Assembly (NCBI RefSeq): GCF_030269925.1
Contig: NC_085107.1
Span: 9,672,001 to 9,736,000 of the forward strand
Reading direction: 5' to 3'
Length of the DNA stretch: 64,000 nt
DNA from: Bombyx mori
Taxonomy: Eukaryota; Arthropoda; Insecta; Lepidoptera; Bombycidae
The notes beneath the pieces were generated by a model that was not told the DNA's origin, did no database searches, and was given only the letters and a program-made list of their open reading frames with translations. The position numbers and the translations under genes were made by a program. Positions 23,707 to 36,076 of this stretch are shown here, one piece after another; position 1 is the first letter of the stretch, and each line of letters starts with the position of its first letter.

Positions 23707-26700
23707 ATAAAGACTAATTTAAGAAATGTGTTTTAGTTTAATCGTCGATACAAAAATAACTAAGCTTATATAATATATATATATAATGCGGAAGAAATGT
23801 GCATCGTTATTGCGTCGAGTCCGTGACAGTGGCAACAGTCTTTTGAAAATCATATCGAGCAAGATCGAGGGACTGCTGATTGCCTTTGCAGCAAACACTT
23901 GGAAGGAGAAAAATAAATAAATGTAATGATATAAAATGTATATAACTATAGTTATGTGTTAGATTTTTTAAGTTACTAACATAGATTATAAGTAATTCTT
24001 ACTAACAAAATATTAAGGTTTTTACAAAAAAAGAAAACTAATATAAAGTATAAATAAATAAATTTACCACCAATAATAGCAGTTAATAGCATAGCATCGT
24101 AGACAAAGAAGAGTATTACCACAAAATGGAGCCCTCGGTCCACTTGACTTTACGTTTACCGACCTACATGGATCTAGTCCTAAAAAAACATCAATCGTCG
24201 TTTACCCGCTTACTCCTCAGCAAATAGCCTTACAAAGACGGTAAATAATTTAGAAATGTTCACATCCTCTTTATTCATAAGACGATGGATAATATTTGCT
24301 TAGAAAATAACATACCATATTGTGTATGTTTTATTTATTATTATTTATTTACTTTTATATACACAGCAGATATTTTAATCAGGTTGCCATTGTCATAATG
24401 ATAATAGAAATAGAATATGCCTATATTTAGTTTGTACCCTATTTTTGTGTATCCCATTTTCTCTTACTTTTCACAAGGACGCTATTACCCGTAACCACTA
24501 AAACTGCAAAATATTTTATACGTCGCAGAGTAAAAATAAAGAACGCAAAGTATAATTAAAACCGCGTGGCCTGCAGTTTCACCTGTTGTAAATTTTTATT
24601 TCAGAAAGAATGAAACAAATTGCATTTTACAGGGATAATAATAATAAAGAGCTACTTTTGTCACTTACTGGTCTATAAACTACCAGTCGATTTGTAGATG
24701 CGATGGCACAGAAAATCACGAGACGACGAATACACTGTCGTATTTACCATAGCAGGCACGCTCGGCGTAAGCCCGGATCATGATATTTACTGTAAGAAAA
24801 TGTATTCTATGTATTAATCCAGGTAATAAACTATTTTTATGCAAAATTTCATACAAGTCGTTTCAGTAATTATTGCGTGTTTGACTAACATAGTATATCT
24901 ACTATTACAAACTTTCACATTATTATATTAGTATGGATTGTAGCTAATTCGTCTTTAACTAGGGCATATTTCCCACGTGTCTTGAAAAGGGCATCAATCC
25001 ATCGCTCCCCGATCGCTATGACATATCTTTCTTCATAAGAGATCTTAAAAACAACAGACAACAGCCTGGAGATTTAATAGATTCATGATACCTTATTAAT
25101 AGTAGTAGTTATTTTTTTTAATGTAAACTGAGTTTCATATCTCGAAAACTTTTCTATCGTATATTTATATAACTAACGACCCCGCAAAAAAAGTTGCTAG
25201 TCAAGAATGTCATTTTATCATTACAAACAATTTGAATTGCAAATCGGAATCTTTTCACATGAGTAATAGATTCACGTAGACGTCTGTATTCTTTTTACTT
25301 TTTAACATAGCCAATTCTTATTCTAGACTACAATTTTGGCTTTTTGTCTAACTTTGCATATGTATTGCTACATTCTAGGAAAGTTAGCAAACAATAAGAC
25401 AATAGACTATTCGCCGCTTAAGTATACTTGTACTGTAAGGAAATTCGCAATAAAGTTAGTCTTATTTATAGTTATATTCTTCAAACCGTGGCATAGATGA
25501 TCACAGACAGGTAAATAATAGTATTTACGGAATACAACTAAGATGGGTAATGAAGCTTATGTACACACTTTATTATATTTTGTAAATTAATCCCGTTTTT
25601 ACACAAAAGCAATTCTGGAGACACGCATACTTTATGAAGGCGGTATATAAATATATATAAAAATAAATCCATTAATAAGGTCGAATCCAAATTATTTTTC
25701 GATCTGTATTGCGTAACAAATAATCACTTGCTGCAACTTTTGGTATTACTTTTCTAGCTGCTTACCTTATACATATATTAGGTACAACTAGTTTTGTTAG
25801 CATCAAATTTTACAAAAGTTTTAGCTAAAGTTAAAAATTTAACAAATTAATTAGAATTAAAAACTTAAATCAAATACCCACCTAATGTCGCTAATACCCA
25901 CCTAATGCCGGAAGGCGAATCTTCCGGATTTGCTTAACTGCTGATAATTACACAGGACCGGACGCAAGTACCTACAGCTCATGCGCGTTCATTAAAATAA
26001 ACTCACATTGCTACAAATGTTCAAGGAACAATAACGGGATCAGCTAAATGTTACAGACAAATTATAGCTGTTGGTGAGAAAATTCAATTAAACAAATCAC
26101 AAATCTTAATCTAACAATGTGGTAAGCTTGTTGTTTTCTTAATTGACATAATTTTCATCTGCTTACTATGTATATTTTTGACGTGGTTCATTGCTGAATC
26201 GACTCGGAGAGTTCAGTAGAGCGTGTACCAGACACTTAGGAAGATTAAATGAAGCCTGTCAAGATTGTCAAATCTTCAATCCGAACTTTGGGCGTGATAA
26301 ATGATGCATAAATAAATCGACTCCACTAAAAACTTCGTTAATGGCATTAAATTTTACTACCAAAAGCTGTCAACGTCACATGCATAACACTATTGTATTG
26401 AAATACGTACCTAACAATGTTTAAGTAGGGTTAAACAATAATAGTTCTTGAGCTACATATCACTTATCAAATTTTAAAATGAGCTGAGATTAAATGATCG
26501 ATTCTCAATTTAAATTTTCTATGAAATGTCAACGCGGCAAAATTAAAAAAACGAGTAATTTGTTTATTAGACTTAGCCCGCACTGCGAAAATACTCCGTG
26601 GCTTATTTTCTTGTGGTTTGTATTTCGTATAATAAATTACACCTTATACATCTAACACGCACTGCGAATAAAAGTCCTCGGCAATCGTCCCGATTTTTTA

Positions 26701-27782
26701 GAGAATAAAAATTCTGATTTACTTGCTGCCGCGTTGTAAAATGTGTGCCAATCTCACCCACTTACGATTTTGATTTTAAATATTTCGGATCTTACTCACA
26801 GAATGAAAGAATTAAAACATTAGATGCTATATAGTACTAACAATACTAAACAAAAGCAAAAAAAAAAAAAACAGTACATTATTTCGCCCCTCGTCATATC
26901 ATATTTACTATTTTTTATCGAACCATATTTTATACCAGTACGTCTAAAAAGTACCAGTAAATCTACGTCACTCACAAAATAATTATCATAATAATTAAGA
27001 AGTTTATTTTTAAAGTAGGCAAAACTCCAAAACTGTTTCATATCTTTCTTAGTTTCATATTTGAAAAGCCTGCAAAAATTATTTAGCAATTACATAATAT
27101 ATTATATTGCATTTTTTTAATCGTTAGATAAATGCTACAAGCTTGATTATAACCCGACTAAATATACATATAAGTGAATTCAATAAAATCACCTAACTCC
27201 CATAACTGTATTTTGTTTAATTTACATGTGTTGAAAAATCATCTCTGAACTTACTATTTTAAGCTAAAACAAAATTCTCGTCCTGTACAAGGCAACGGAA
27301 ATGCGAGGTAAAACCGTCAGAAACCGGTGGGAAGTCGCTAGTATTTCCGGGGTAAGCTTCTATAGAACACTCTATAGTATGGCTCATTGTTGTTGAATAT
27401 TAACATAAATGATTTATGGACTACGATCTTTCTTCGGGGGTGATTTTCGTGAATTGAACTTACAATTTTAACTCAATAACGGTTACTGAAAATACCGTGG
27501 CACATCAAAAGATACGGCACACGCGGAAATCGAATCTCATATTAAAAGTTCCCGAAAAACATGTCAATAAAAAACTTTAAGTTGAATATTACCTACTGTT
27601 TGGTGGTTACAGGTATACGCAGATACCATATAAGTCAATGCCGAAATAACATATTGAGGGATTTCGAATTCTCAATCTTAAACTGGGTACCCAGGTTTGA
27701 ATTAGCCGTTCTGGAAATTTATTTGGATACAAAGCGTGAATAAGTGCACATGTCGGAAACATGGTCTTTACATGGCTGTCAT
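23707..27782. other. No gene seen
   Basis: About 4 kb of strongly AT-rich sequence without nameable repeat or coding pattern. Only frames under 90 codons exist. Confidence 0.5.
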
Positions 27783-27839
27783 TAACCGGCTTTATGCGGT
27801 TTATGCCTAATGAGTTTTCCGAGGCTTATAAGCCGGTTA
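27783..27839. repeat. Inverted repeat around a GC island
   Basis: TAACCGGCTT (27783-27792) pairs with AAGCCGGTTA (27830-27839), with GCCTAA and GAGGC bits between. It is a possible small hairpin, or a remnant of a foldback. Confidence 0.5.
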
Positions 27840-27960
27840 TGAAATTGTCAAAAAATATTTTTTGACTTAGCTATATTATTTTTAATAGGTATATGTATAT
27901 TATATTAGGTATCGTTTCTCATTTTTCGTTTTAAAACATGACTATTATAACTTAAGAGAT

Positions 27961-28412
27961 ATGCACTATGCAGGTACAGTCTTTAAGCTTATCGCTGCCG
28001 TCGCTGACTACTCCCCGAATCCTGATCACGCAGGAGCCAGTCATCGTCGACGCCCAAGACACGTCCTTACGGATCCATCAGATCCAATAACCTTTGCATT
28101 AGACGCCTTCAGCTCTAACACTAGGAGCAGGCTTAGAGACCCCGGTAACCGTACTCGTCGAACTCTCTGTCGTGCAACCTAACCCATGAATCAGCTCGCT
28201 GATTTTATCGCCGGATCTTCTCAGCGGGTCACGATTCCGATCCGGTAGTAGATTCATTCGCGAAACAGCTGGTCTTGAGTTGTTTGGTCTCCTTCGGAGG
28301 CGCTCGGGCAGCTGTTAGCAAATCCCACCCCTCCTGGCTGAGCCTTTGCTCGCCCACCTGTCCTGGTGAAACTGGAAAGGCTTCCGGGCCACCAATAATC
28401 CTTCAATCCTAA
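27961..28412 (+). pseudogene. jockey-clade LINE 3' end, same family as at 46140
   Basis: LIAAVADYSPNPDHAGASHR with LTDPSDPITFALDAFSSNTR is the last part of the ORF. The 3' UTR contains GCCGGATCTTCTCAGCGGGT, CTCGGGCAGCTGTTAGCAAA and TTTGCTCGCCCACCTGTCC, ending CCACCAATAATCC. The 5' truncation point is near 27970. Confidence 0.75.
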
Positions 28413-28512
28413 AAAGTCTTTAAGCAGTAGCCTCAAATACTCCATCTATTGCTACCTACACCTAAGCACAAAATACAACTTTACGAACTTGTTAAATTTC
28501 AGGTTTTTGGGG

Positions 28513-28716
28513 TTTAGCGCTAGATGGCGCTTGCACATGACTTTAGTGAAATTTGTGTTCAGTCTGTAATATTGTAAATTAAAATGTCTATTACTTTAAA
28601 GCTTTGAAATGATTCGATTAGCAAATTCGAAATAAAAAAATATGGTTTAATGTGTGATATTACAGCTTGAACACAAATTTCACTAAAGTCCTGTGCAAGC
28701 GCCATCTGGCGCTAAA
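28513..28716. mobile_element. Small foldback element, about 55-bp arms
   Basis: TTTAGCGCTAGATGGCGCTT and ACTTTAGTGAAATTTGTGTT on the left are repeated inverted on the right (AACACAAATTTCACTAAAGT, AAGCGCCATCTGGCGCTAAA). The 204-bp unit has a roughly 90-bp AT-rich loop and no ORF. It is MITE-like; I see no certain target duplication. Confidence 0.65.
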
Positions 28717-29084
28717 CTATTCCAGCCATATCCTAGTTGCACAAGCAAATACAGACATTGCTTTTGAACGTCATAGGCAGGGCCCCGCCGACCCCCGGCG
28801 GCACCTGCGTGCGAAACCCATGAATCGCCTCCTAATTTTACGAATCTTCATTTTCAATGTATTTTTTTTATTATTTGTTAATTTTGACTTATTGTTTTGA
28901 CGTAAATCTTGGGATGCTTGTACTATAAATGCATTATATGTTTTGTTACTTACAAGTTATATGTTTTGCCTATTGTACTTACTTACTTATCGATACTCCA
29001 CTACAAAGAATTTGTTGTTGTGTAAGTGTATTGTAAATAATTTCGGTGGCGGGGCCCTTATTGTCTTGGCGCCTGTGTGCACCG

Positions 29085-29470
29085 CACACTTCGCACATAG
29101 GGGCAACGCGGCCCTGGTTGCGATGATCGACTTTTGTGAATGCACCATTTTGCAAGCAGGCGGCAAGGCATGAGAAAGAGTAGGTACTAATTTCTTTCCG
29201 CACCGACCTGTTGACGTCAAGCCGGAGATAATCATAGGGATTACGCCCGAATTCTGGACCCCGCCATATGCCGGTTTGAGGACTGTCATGGAAGACCCAA
29301 TCGTGCAAGCTGCTCTACACATATCTTAAGAAAGATCAATCAGGTGACTGATGACAGCCTTCCCCAAGCTACTGCGTACTGCGACTGACCCAGTGTGATA
29401 ACTCGTACCAGTGCCGTCAAAGACAAGCTCCCGTTTTAAGTTTGTATACAATTATGAAAACTATATTTAT
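29085..29470 (+). mobile_element. R1-clade LINE C-terminal and 3' UTR fragment
   Basis: ALVAMIDFCECTILQ matches the MLDFCECTISQ signature of the R1-type elements at 9040 and 17204. It is followed by a stop, a degenerate PEFWTPPYAG and VQAALHIS stretch, then 3' UTR-like sequence (CTGACCCAGTG near 29387). It is strongly degenerate. Confidence 0.55.
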
Positions 29471-29477
29471 GGATTGT

Positions 29478-29905
29478 TTACGCGTTTATTGTATTAATTT
29501 TACATCTTTCGACGTTTACATTAGTTTCGCGTGCCACAATAAGGCGATTATCGCAGCGCGCCGCTTTTTCAAAGAAGCGTTCTGACCTTGTCTTTAGATA
29601 GGTCCATATCGGTTCTAATTGAAGATCGTCGTGAAGATCTACATTCCTCGCATAGCACGGTGCTCTAACCAACGGCTATACTGCAGAAACGGAATAGAAT
29701 GAGCTTGAGAGGACAAATGTGTGTGCGGGCCGCGCGAGCGAGCACTTGCATAGGTCATGACGGCAGCAATCCTGGCGAGTGTTCCAAAGTGGCTCGTTTT
29801 GGTCCAAGATGGGGACACCAATAAAACTTCAGTTCGTCCTTCACTAGATATTTCTTTCATTGCCAACGTGCACCGTCGTTGCACCAAATGCATCTTATAC
29901 AAATA
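29478..29905 (-). pseudogene. jockey-clade LINE ORF2 fragment
   Basis: On the minus strand RNVDLHDDLQLEPIWTYLKT, RSERFFEKAARCDNRLIVA matches the block seen at 46558-46680. Further upstream, VMTYASARSRG and SIPFLQYSRWLEH are frame-shifted forms of the preceding segments. It is broken and lacks the 3' end. Confidence 0.65.
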
Positions 29906-32900
29906 AATACAAGAATTTTAGATCCGAAGGTCCTTTATTTCAATGTACTTAACACATCTTAGTCTGAAGTATCACATCAATTCGTAATTAGGATTCATAA
30001 AGGAAATATAAATATAATAAGCTATCTATACTTTAAGTGTTTAACACACTGCTAACTTGTACATTGATTTCTATGACGTCTTTGAGATTTTTAGTAAATG
30101 CATTAATAGGCAACATCTACGTTATGACGATTCAATAAAACGTTCTGAATTTTATAGACAACACAAGGCATAAAAGATACCCACTTTCACCACAAAAGTA
30201 TTTATTAAACATTTGTTTTATATTCATATTATTACATTTTATTAACAGTGAGTCCGTTTGATATCATATTAGAGAAAAATATTAAGTAATAAATCTCTTG
30301 AAATCTAAATCATCATCAGCAACAAGAAACTTTCAGTTACAATTCATTAAACTTTTTAAAAATTACAATAACATACTAAGAAACAACAATTGAAATTATG
30401 ACGTACTTTAATATTTTTTTCTTTCCTTAATTAAAATGTTATTCTCTGACATTCGTTATTTTTCAACAAGTACTTTTTTTTATATTTGAATACCGCTTTT
30501 TATATACATTTAAATTCCATTAAAATTTGAAGTACCCATTAAGTTTTAATTTTAAACTATCAACGAATATGTTGGTTATCGTCGATGTTTCTTTTTTACT
30601 ATGATATTTCAATAATCACGTTTTAGCCGATTTAAATTTACAAGGTTATTAAAATGGCAACACTTTATTTAGTTTAAATACGCAGAAAATGTAAAATTAA
30701 GAAGTTAGCAAATAAGTTTTCATTTTAATAAAACGTCGTATTATAGTGTCGATTGACGGTTTTAAAACAATAATACTAACACTAACAGGGAAGACGGTTC
30801 TGACGCTGCTATTATTGCTATTATTGCTGTTATTGGAAGTTGTTCATTAGTATTAGTTTGTTATAGTTACATTACGACATCTTTGACGTCATAAAGCTGT
30901 GTTAGCAAGTCATGGGTGTTTAGTCTTTTATTTACTTTACTCCATATATTTATAGTTAGGTACATTATTATTATTATTTTTATTTTTATTAACCGAACCT
31001 GTTTACTCGGTTTACCTTTGACATAATTTTTTTAATTTTGCAATTAATATTTTCAGTTACAGTCGTGTATTTTAAAGGGTATGTAATATTTTGGAATGCG
31101 GCCAGAATACGATAAAATTTACACATAGTTACCGAGCATTTTAATGGGTCATTAATTTATTAAATTTGGAACAATAAGAGTTCATATTATAATAATAACG
31201 TGTAATTCAATAATAAATGAGTCAAACGGACGCTTTAATCACGCTTGTAAATTCATAATATTTACAACAAAAAAAAAATACAATGAAAAAAATCTAACTT
31301 GTTTACAAACATTTAGAACACTTACTTAAGATAGATATTCCGAATAACATTAATGAGATCTTATTTTATGACAACGTACACGGCAGAAAACTAATTGCCT
31401 TTAGAAATATGTAGTAATAATACACGCCTAATGAATATTCCTGTCTAACAATCAGTAATTGGAATTTTAACTGCTACATGAATTCAATATTACATGAACT
31501 ATTGTGGGAAAACAAGAATTCCCGACATCGACACTAATCTAATTAATACTTATCTCAACACCGATTCACATCTATGTTACTACATTTAGCCACAAGTAGA
31601 TATTATATTACTTGAATATAGAATATTAAAATGTAACACCAATCATATAAATTAAGAATTTAATAAAATCCTATACTATTCGAGAACAGCGATTTTATAT
31701 CGGACATATATAATTATGTTATAGGTATAGTTTCAGTCTTAAAAAAAGAAACTTAATATATTTTGGCATATTTACATGAACTATATGGCCACAATCTGTG
31801 ATGTGTACCGAAATGTCTGTAAATTTTACTTGTGGCTCATCAAATTATAAAATGCATTGAATAAACTTTTATTTCTTTATAAATATTCGTGCAACATAAT
31901 TCAATGTTAATGGACTAAAAACAATTTAAAATTTTTTTTTATTACCTAACTACTTACAATGACTTAAAATTAGGGTGAACATTGTTGTACATTTCAAATT
32001 GTTTAAATAGAATTAAATTCAAATTTTTAAATTAACGCAAACATCTAAGAATACGAAGTGATTCGTGCCATTAAATTTAGTTTCGCATATATCATAATTA
32101 GGTACAATAATAAACACGTTCAACAACTTCGAACAACTTCGAACTCAATAATTTCATTGAATACATTCAACAACCCGAAATAATAATAAAATCGTATTAT
32201 TCTTAGATTCGTGCACTCATTTAATGAGATCAGATAAAAATAAGACCTCGTTTTTTTACGTTTCCAACCCAAAGATGTTTTATATGTCCAGATTTGGAAG
32301 TCCGAAAAAGAAAAAAGTCACAATGAGATATCAAGATCATGAAATTTATTTATTGCCTCAGCAGATTAAAAAGCGAGTGGCCCACTTGATTTTCTTTTCA
32401 CTATCCTTGAAACGAAATATCAATTGTATTAAAATTACGACTACCCCAAGCATCAAGCCGGAACATACTAGTTTCAGGCCACAAAAAGACGAAGGAAATT
32501 ATCCTTGCGCTTATCCAATGAAAAGAAATGTTTGTTTGATTTTATTGAACATGAACATTTTTAAGAAGCAAGTCGGAAGGAACTCGAAAATCGAATAGTG
32601 GCAATTAAAATATACTATTGCATCGATCTTGCATAAGTTTAAGGCCAGTTTATTTTAATCAGTTCATACAAACGTATTCCTCCATTTTCTCTATGCCTAA
32701 CGAAACTATGACAAATATTTTTATGTCATTATCTACAACGTTTATTACTTTTACATTGTATTATTTACTTTATTTATTATAAAAAAAAGAACACAATATT
32801 CCTAACCTAAGAGTACATGTTATTATTATCTTGTATATTTAATTTTGTATTATTATCTTGTAACTGTTGTTGTATTATTATGTTGTAGCTGTTCGTAATG

Positions 32901-35900
32901 GGTTACTAAGTCGAAGAATGATTTTATTGGAGCGTAATGAGAATATGAATAAAACCAATTCACGCGCGAGATCTAAAATATTATAATGAGTGATTTGGAG
33001 CTTTATTAGTTACCGCTTAAACCAATTGAAACAGTATAGAAAACCGCTGCCGTGCCGCATTTACGATCTTTCACTGCATTAAGAAAATTTCGAAAATTTG
33101 TCTATACGTCAATTTTTATTACACACACTTTGTCAGTAATAATATAAACAAATCAAAACATGCAAGCAAGGAAATATGATGCTTACTTTTTTTTTAAATA
33201 TAAAATATGATGCTTACTTTTTTTTTTAAATATAAACTTCGCTTCAAATTTTCTTCAGGAAATAGGAATACCAAGTATTAGTTTCTGTTTTAGAGAGGTA
33301 TTTTCAGCCCAACGTAATTTTCCATTTAATAGTAACGACCAAGTTCCGAGACAATATGTGAAATTTTTATATATTTTTTTAATTAATACTAAAAGGTTCT
33401 ATTTCATTCTGTGTTGATGTATTTTTATAATAGTGGAAAAATTGGACAGTTTTTTTTTATTTGATTTTTTTTTTTTGATAAATAATGTTTGATTACAATC
33501 ATGCAGCTTTATATTGTGTTACTGTGAGGGTTCATCTAACATCATACAAAAGCTGTTTATTTATTGAATCAGTTGAATAATTGGTTAGTTACCCTGACTA
33601 CTGGACCAAGGTGTTCAAATCAGTTTTCGGCCGGAGTCAGCTTTTATGACAAATATTTGCTATTTGGAGCCAGGGTGCATTCGTTTTTATTTCATATATT
33701 TCCGGGTCCATTCATACCAAAAACATCCTAGTTTGGGACTGTTTCGTGTGAAGCTTTTATTAAAAAAGCTTGTATTCGATCTAATGCCAAAAACAAGTTT
33801 TTAAACCTGCACTCGCGGTCGCTGTGTTGTAAAGTGGGTGCAATCGTCATCAAGTCGTCAATAGAAATCAGTTTATAAATCTATTCAATCAAATAAGTTA
33901 TTTTACAAAACCTGGATGTGGGGGTAGTTGACAAATATCATAATAACAAGAATGCTCACCGCTAAATTTTATGACCGCACGGAATTTTATGACCTGGTAA
34001 CTAAGATTTTTAAATCAAGTCTTATTTTAATTTAAAGAATCATTTTTATATGAATAATGATATTATGAAGTGAAGTTGATTAATATAAAACATGGCATGA
34101 AATGAGATGGGATGAAATATTATCTCGGTAAAATGGTGGTCATTTACTGAGACTTTTTAGAGAATCCCGAGAAGTTACGTTCAGCGGCTTTGTTTAATTT
34201 CCCCACATTTGTGCACTTTGAGATACTAAATAGTTAATAAGCCACTGTTGTTACGAATTAAAATCTGAAGGAATACTAAATAGACAAAAAAACACCACTT
34301 TACTCCTCGCATTCCCGCCAAAAAGTCCGTTTCTGATGTCATATCTCACTGCCCATAAAGAGACGGGAAGATGTTCTACTAGCCACCTACGTTGCCTATT
34401 TAGTATGTGACAATTGAAATTGACAAAACTTCTTAGTAAAAAAAAAAACAGATAAGCTACTAATCCTCCAAACCACTTTTTCAGATCGTGAAACCTTAAC
34501 TTAAATATGAAACACTTCATAAGTTTTTTAATTGCCTTGAAATTCACTCCCTACCTCCAGACTTAAATTATATTTCACTTAATTTATCTTTGCTTTTTCT
34601 TGTCAGCGCGCGCGTCTGGAAACGCAAAATAAACCACTGTTTAGAGGAGGTTGTCGAAATTTATGTGCCAAAATTTTGATAAGATAAATCAATTGAACTG
34701 TGTGCTTATTCAAAATCGAAATCTGAACATATACAACATCTTTGTTATTAAAATTTAATAATTGCATTACCGTACGAATTTCATTTATATTTCATACATA
34801 TTGTTTTTTGTATGTAGCATTTCAATTAACTAAAATACGTTTCTAACCTAATTTTTCCTATATTTAACTAAATACATTTTTAAATATATTCACAAAAAGC
34901 TATCATTTCATTCAAATTTTATGGAAATTATTCAATAAACAACATTTCTAATGACTAACGGAGATTCCAGCCCCCTCAGGTAAGCGTACCCAAAACGAGG
35001 TGGACCGACCTATTACCTACCTATTTAATTCTTAATTTCATTCGAATTAATTTAAGTAGTTTATCAATGAAAATTATGTGAGTAACAGCACAATTTCAAA
35101 AATTTCACCATTACTACTGCAATATATATCGATTCATTAATTTACAAATTAAAATTAAATTCACAATGTTTTACCAATATTTTTTTTACAAATACTAATT
35201 TACAGAGAAGCTGTTTATCTCGCTTCGAAGGCCTATTTTTCATATTATTTTTACATCCATCGTTTGTGCATAATAATACTTCATATATATACAATTCAAC
35301 AGAACTAGATTTAAATACGTAAGTTTTTTTTTTATATCTTATCAGTATTAATGAATAGATAGTATATGGATAGTGAAAATATCAATCTTTAAAACACCGT
35401 ATAGCTAGCTACCGATTCAAAAACAACAATGGTACATTAATAAATTATCCCTACAAATCTAACATAATACTATGGTTTACGCATTTACACTGATAACCAT
35501 CACGTTTAAACAGATATTTCACACAGTTACATACACGAACAACAACTGACAAATGACGTCATCTCCGACGTGAAACTTCCGTTCAGAAAGATCGTTCGGT
35601 AAGAGTGACGTAAAATGTCAATGACGATAACTTATACGAACAGCAATATGTACTAAACAACAAGCTTTGTTTTTTTTCTTTTTCTTAGAAATTATCTAAC
35701 AAATATCCTTATTTATATCACTTGTTATTTGTTCATTCCATGCTAAACGTTAAAAAGTAAAATCAAGTATTTACACATACGATTCAAACATTTTTATAGA
35801 TAGTTTATAATAGAGCTCAAATACTCCATGATGCATCGTAGCTGACAAAATCGTAGATGACACTTATAAATGTCGTTTGTTTCAGTTCTTATTCACTTCC

Positions 35901-35936
35901 TATTTGTAGACTGTCTATGTTATATTTATTTTAATC
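29906..35936. other. About 6 kb of AT-rich sequence, no gene supported
   Basis: This stretch lies downstream of the msl-1 stop and holds no repeat that I can name and no coding signature. The 124-codon frame at 32224-32598 is lysine-rich but has no recognised motif. The lack of repeats, unusual for this window, could mean a long 3' UTR or conserved non-coding DNA. This is speculative. Confidence 0.35.
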
Positions 35937-35942
35937 TTTATT
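35937..35942 (-). terminator. Candidate msl-1 polyadenylation signal
   Basis: AATAAA on the minus strand lies 62 nt after the msl-1 stop codon. A second AATAAA follows at 35930-35925. Either would give a short 3' UTR. AT-rich DNA makes this hexamer common by chance. Confidence 0.4.
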
Positions 35943-36003
35943 GAAGAACATATTTTTTAAATGTCCATACACTATGCACTTCAATAAAGATTATTGCAAA
36001 CTG

Positions 36004-36076
36004 TTAGTGTAATGTTTTTGATCTTTTCGAACGCTTTAAACATCTTGAACTTCTAATCCAAGGCAGCTTGAAGTCA
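36004..36076 (-). CDS. msl-1: msl-1 exon 11: C-terminal tail and stop
   Basis: A long T tract and TTTTCAG precede SDFKLPWIRSSRCLKRSKRS, then KTLH and TAA at 36006-36004. The F-x-L-P-W block matches the C-terminal motif of animal MSL1 near the MSL3-binding end. The tail after it is shorter than I would expect in vertebrates. Confidence 0.85.

Noticed and set aside
32224..32598. 124-codon lysine-rich plus-strand frame
   Set aside because: No motif and composition matching A-rich DNA; I could not support it as a gene.
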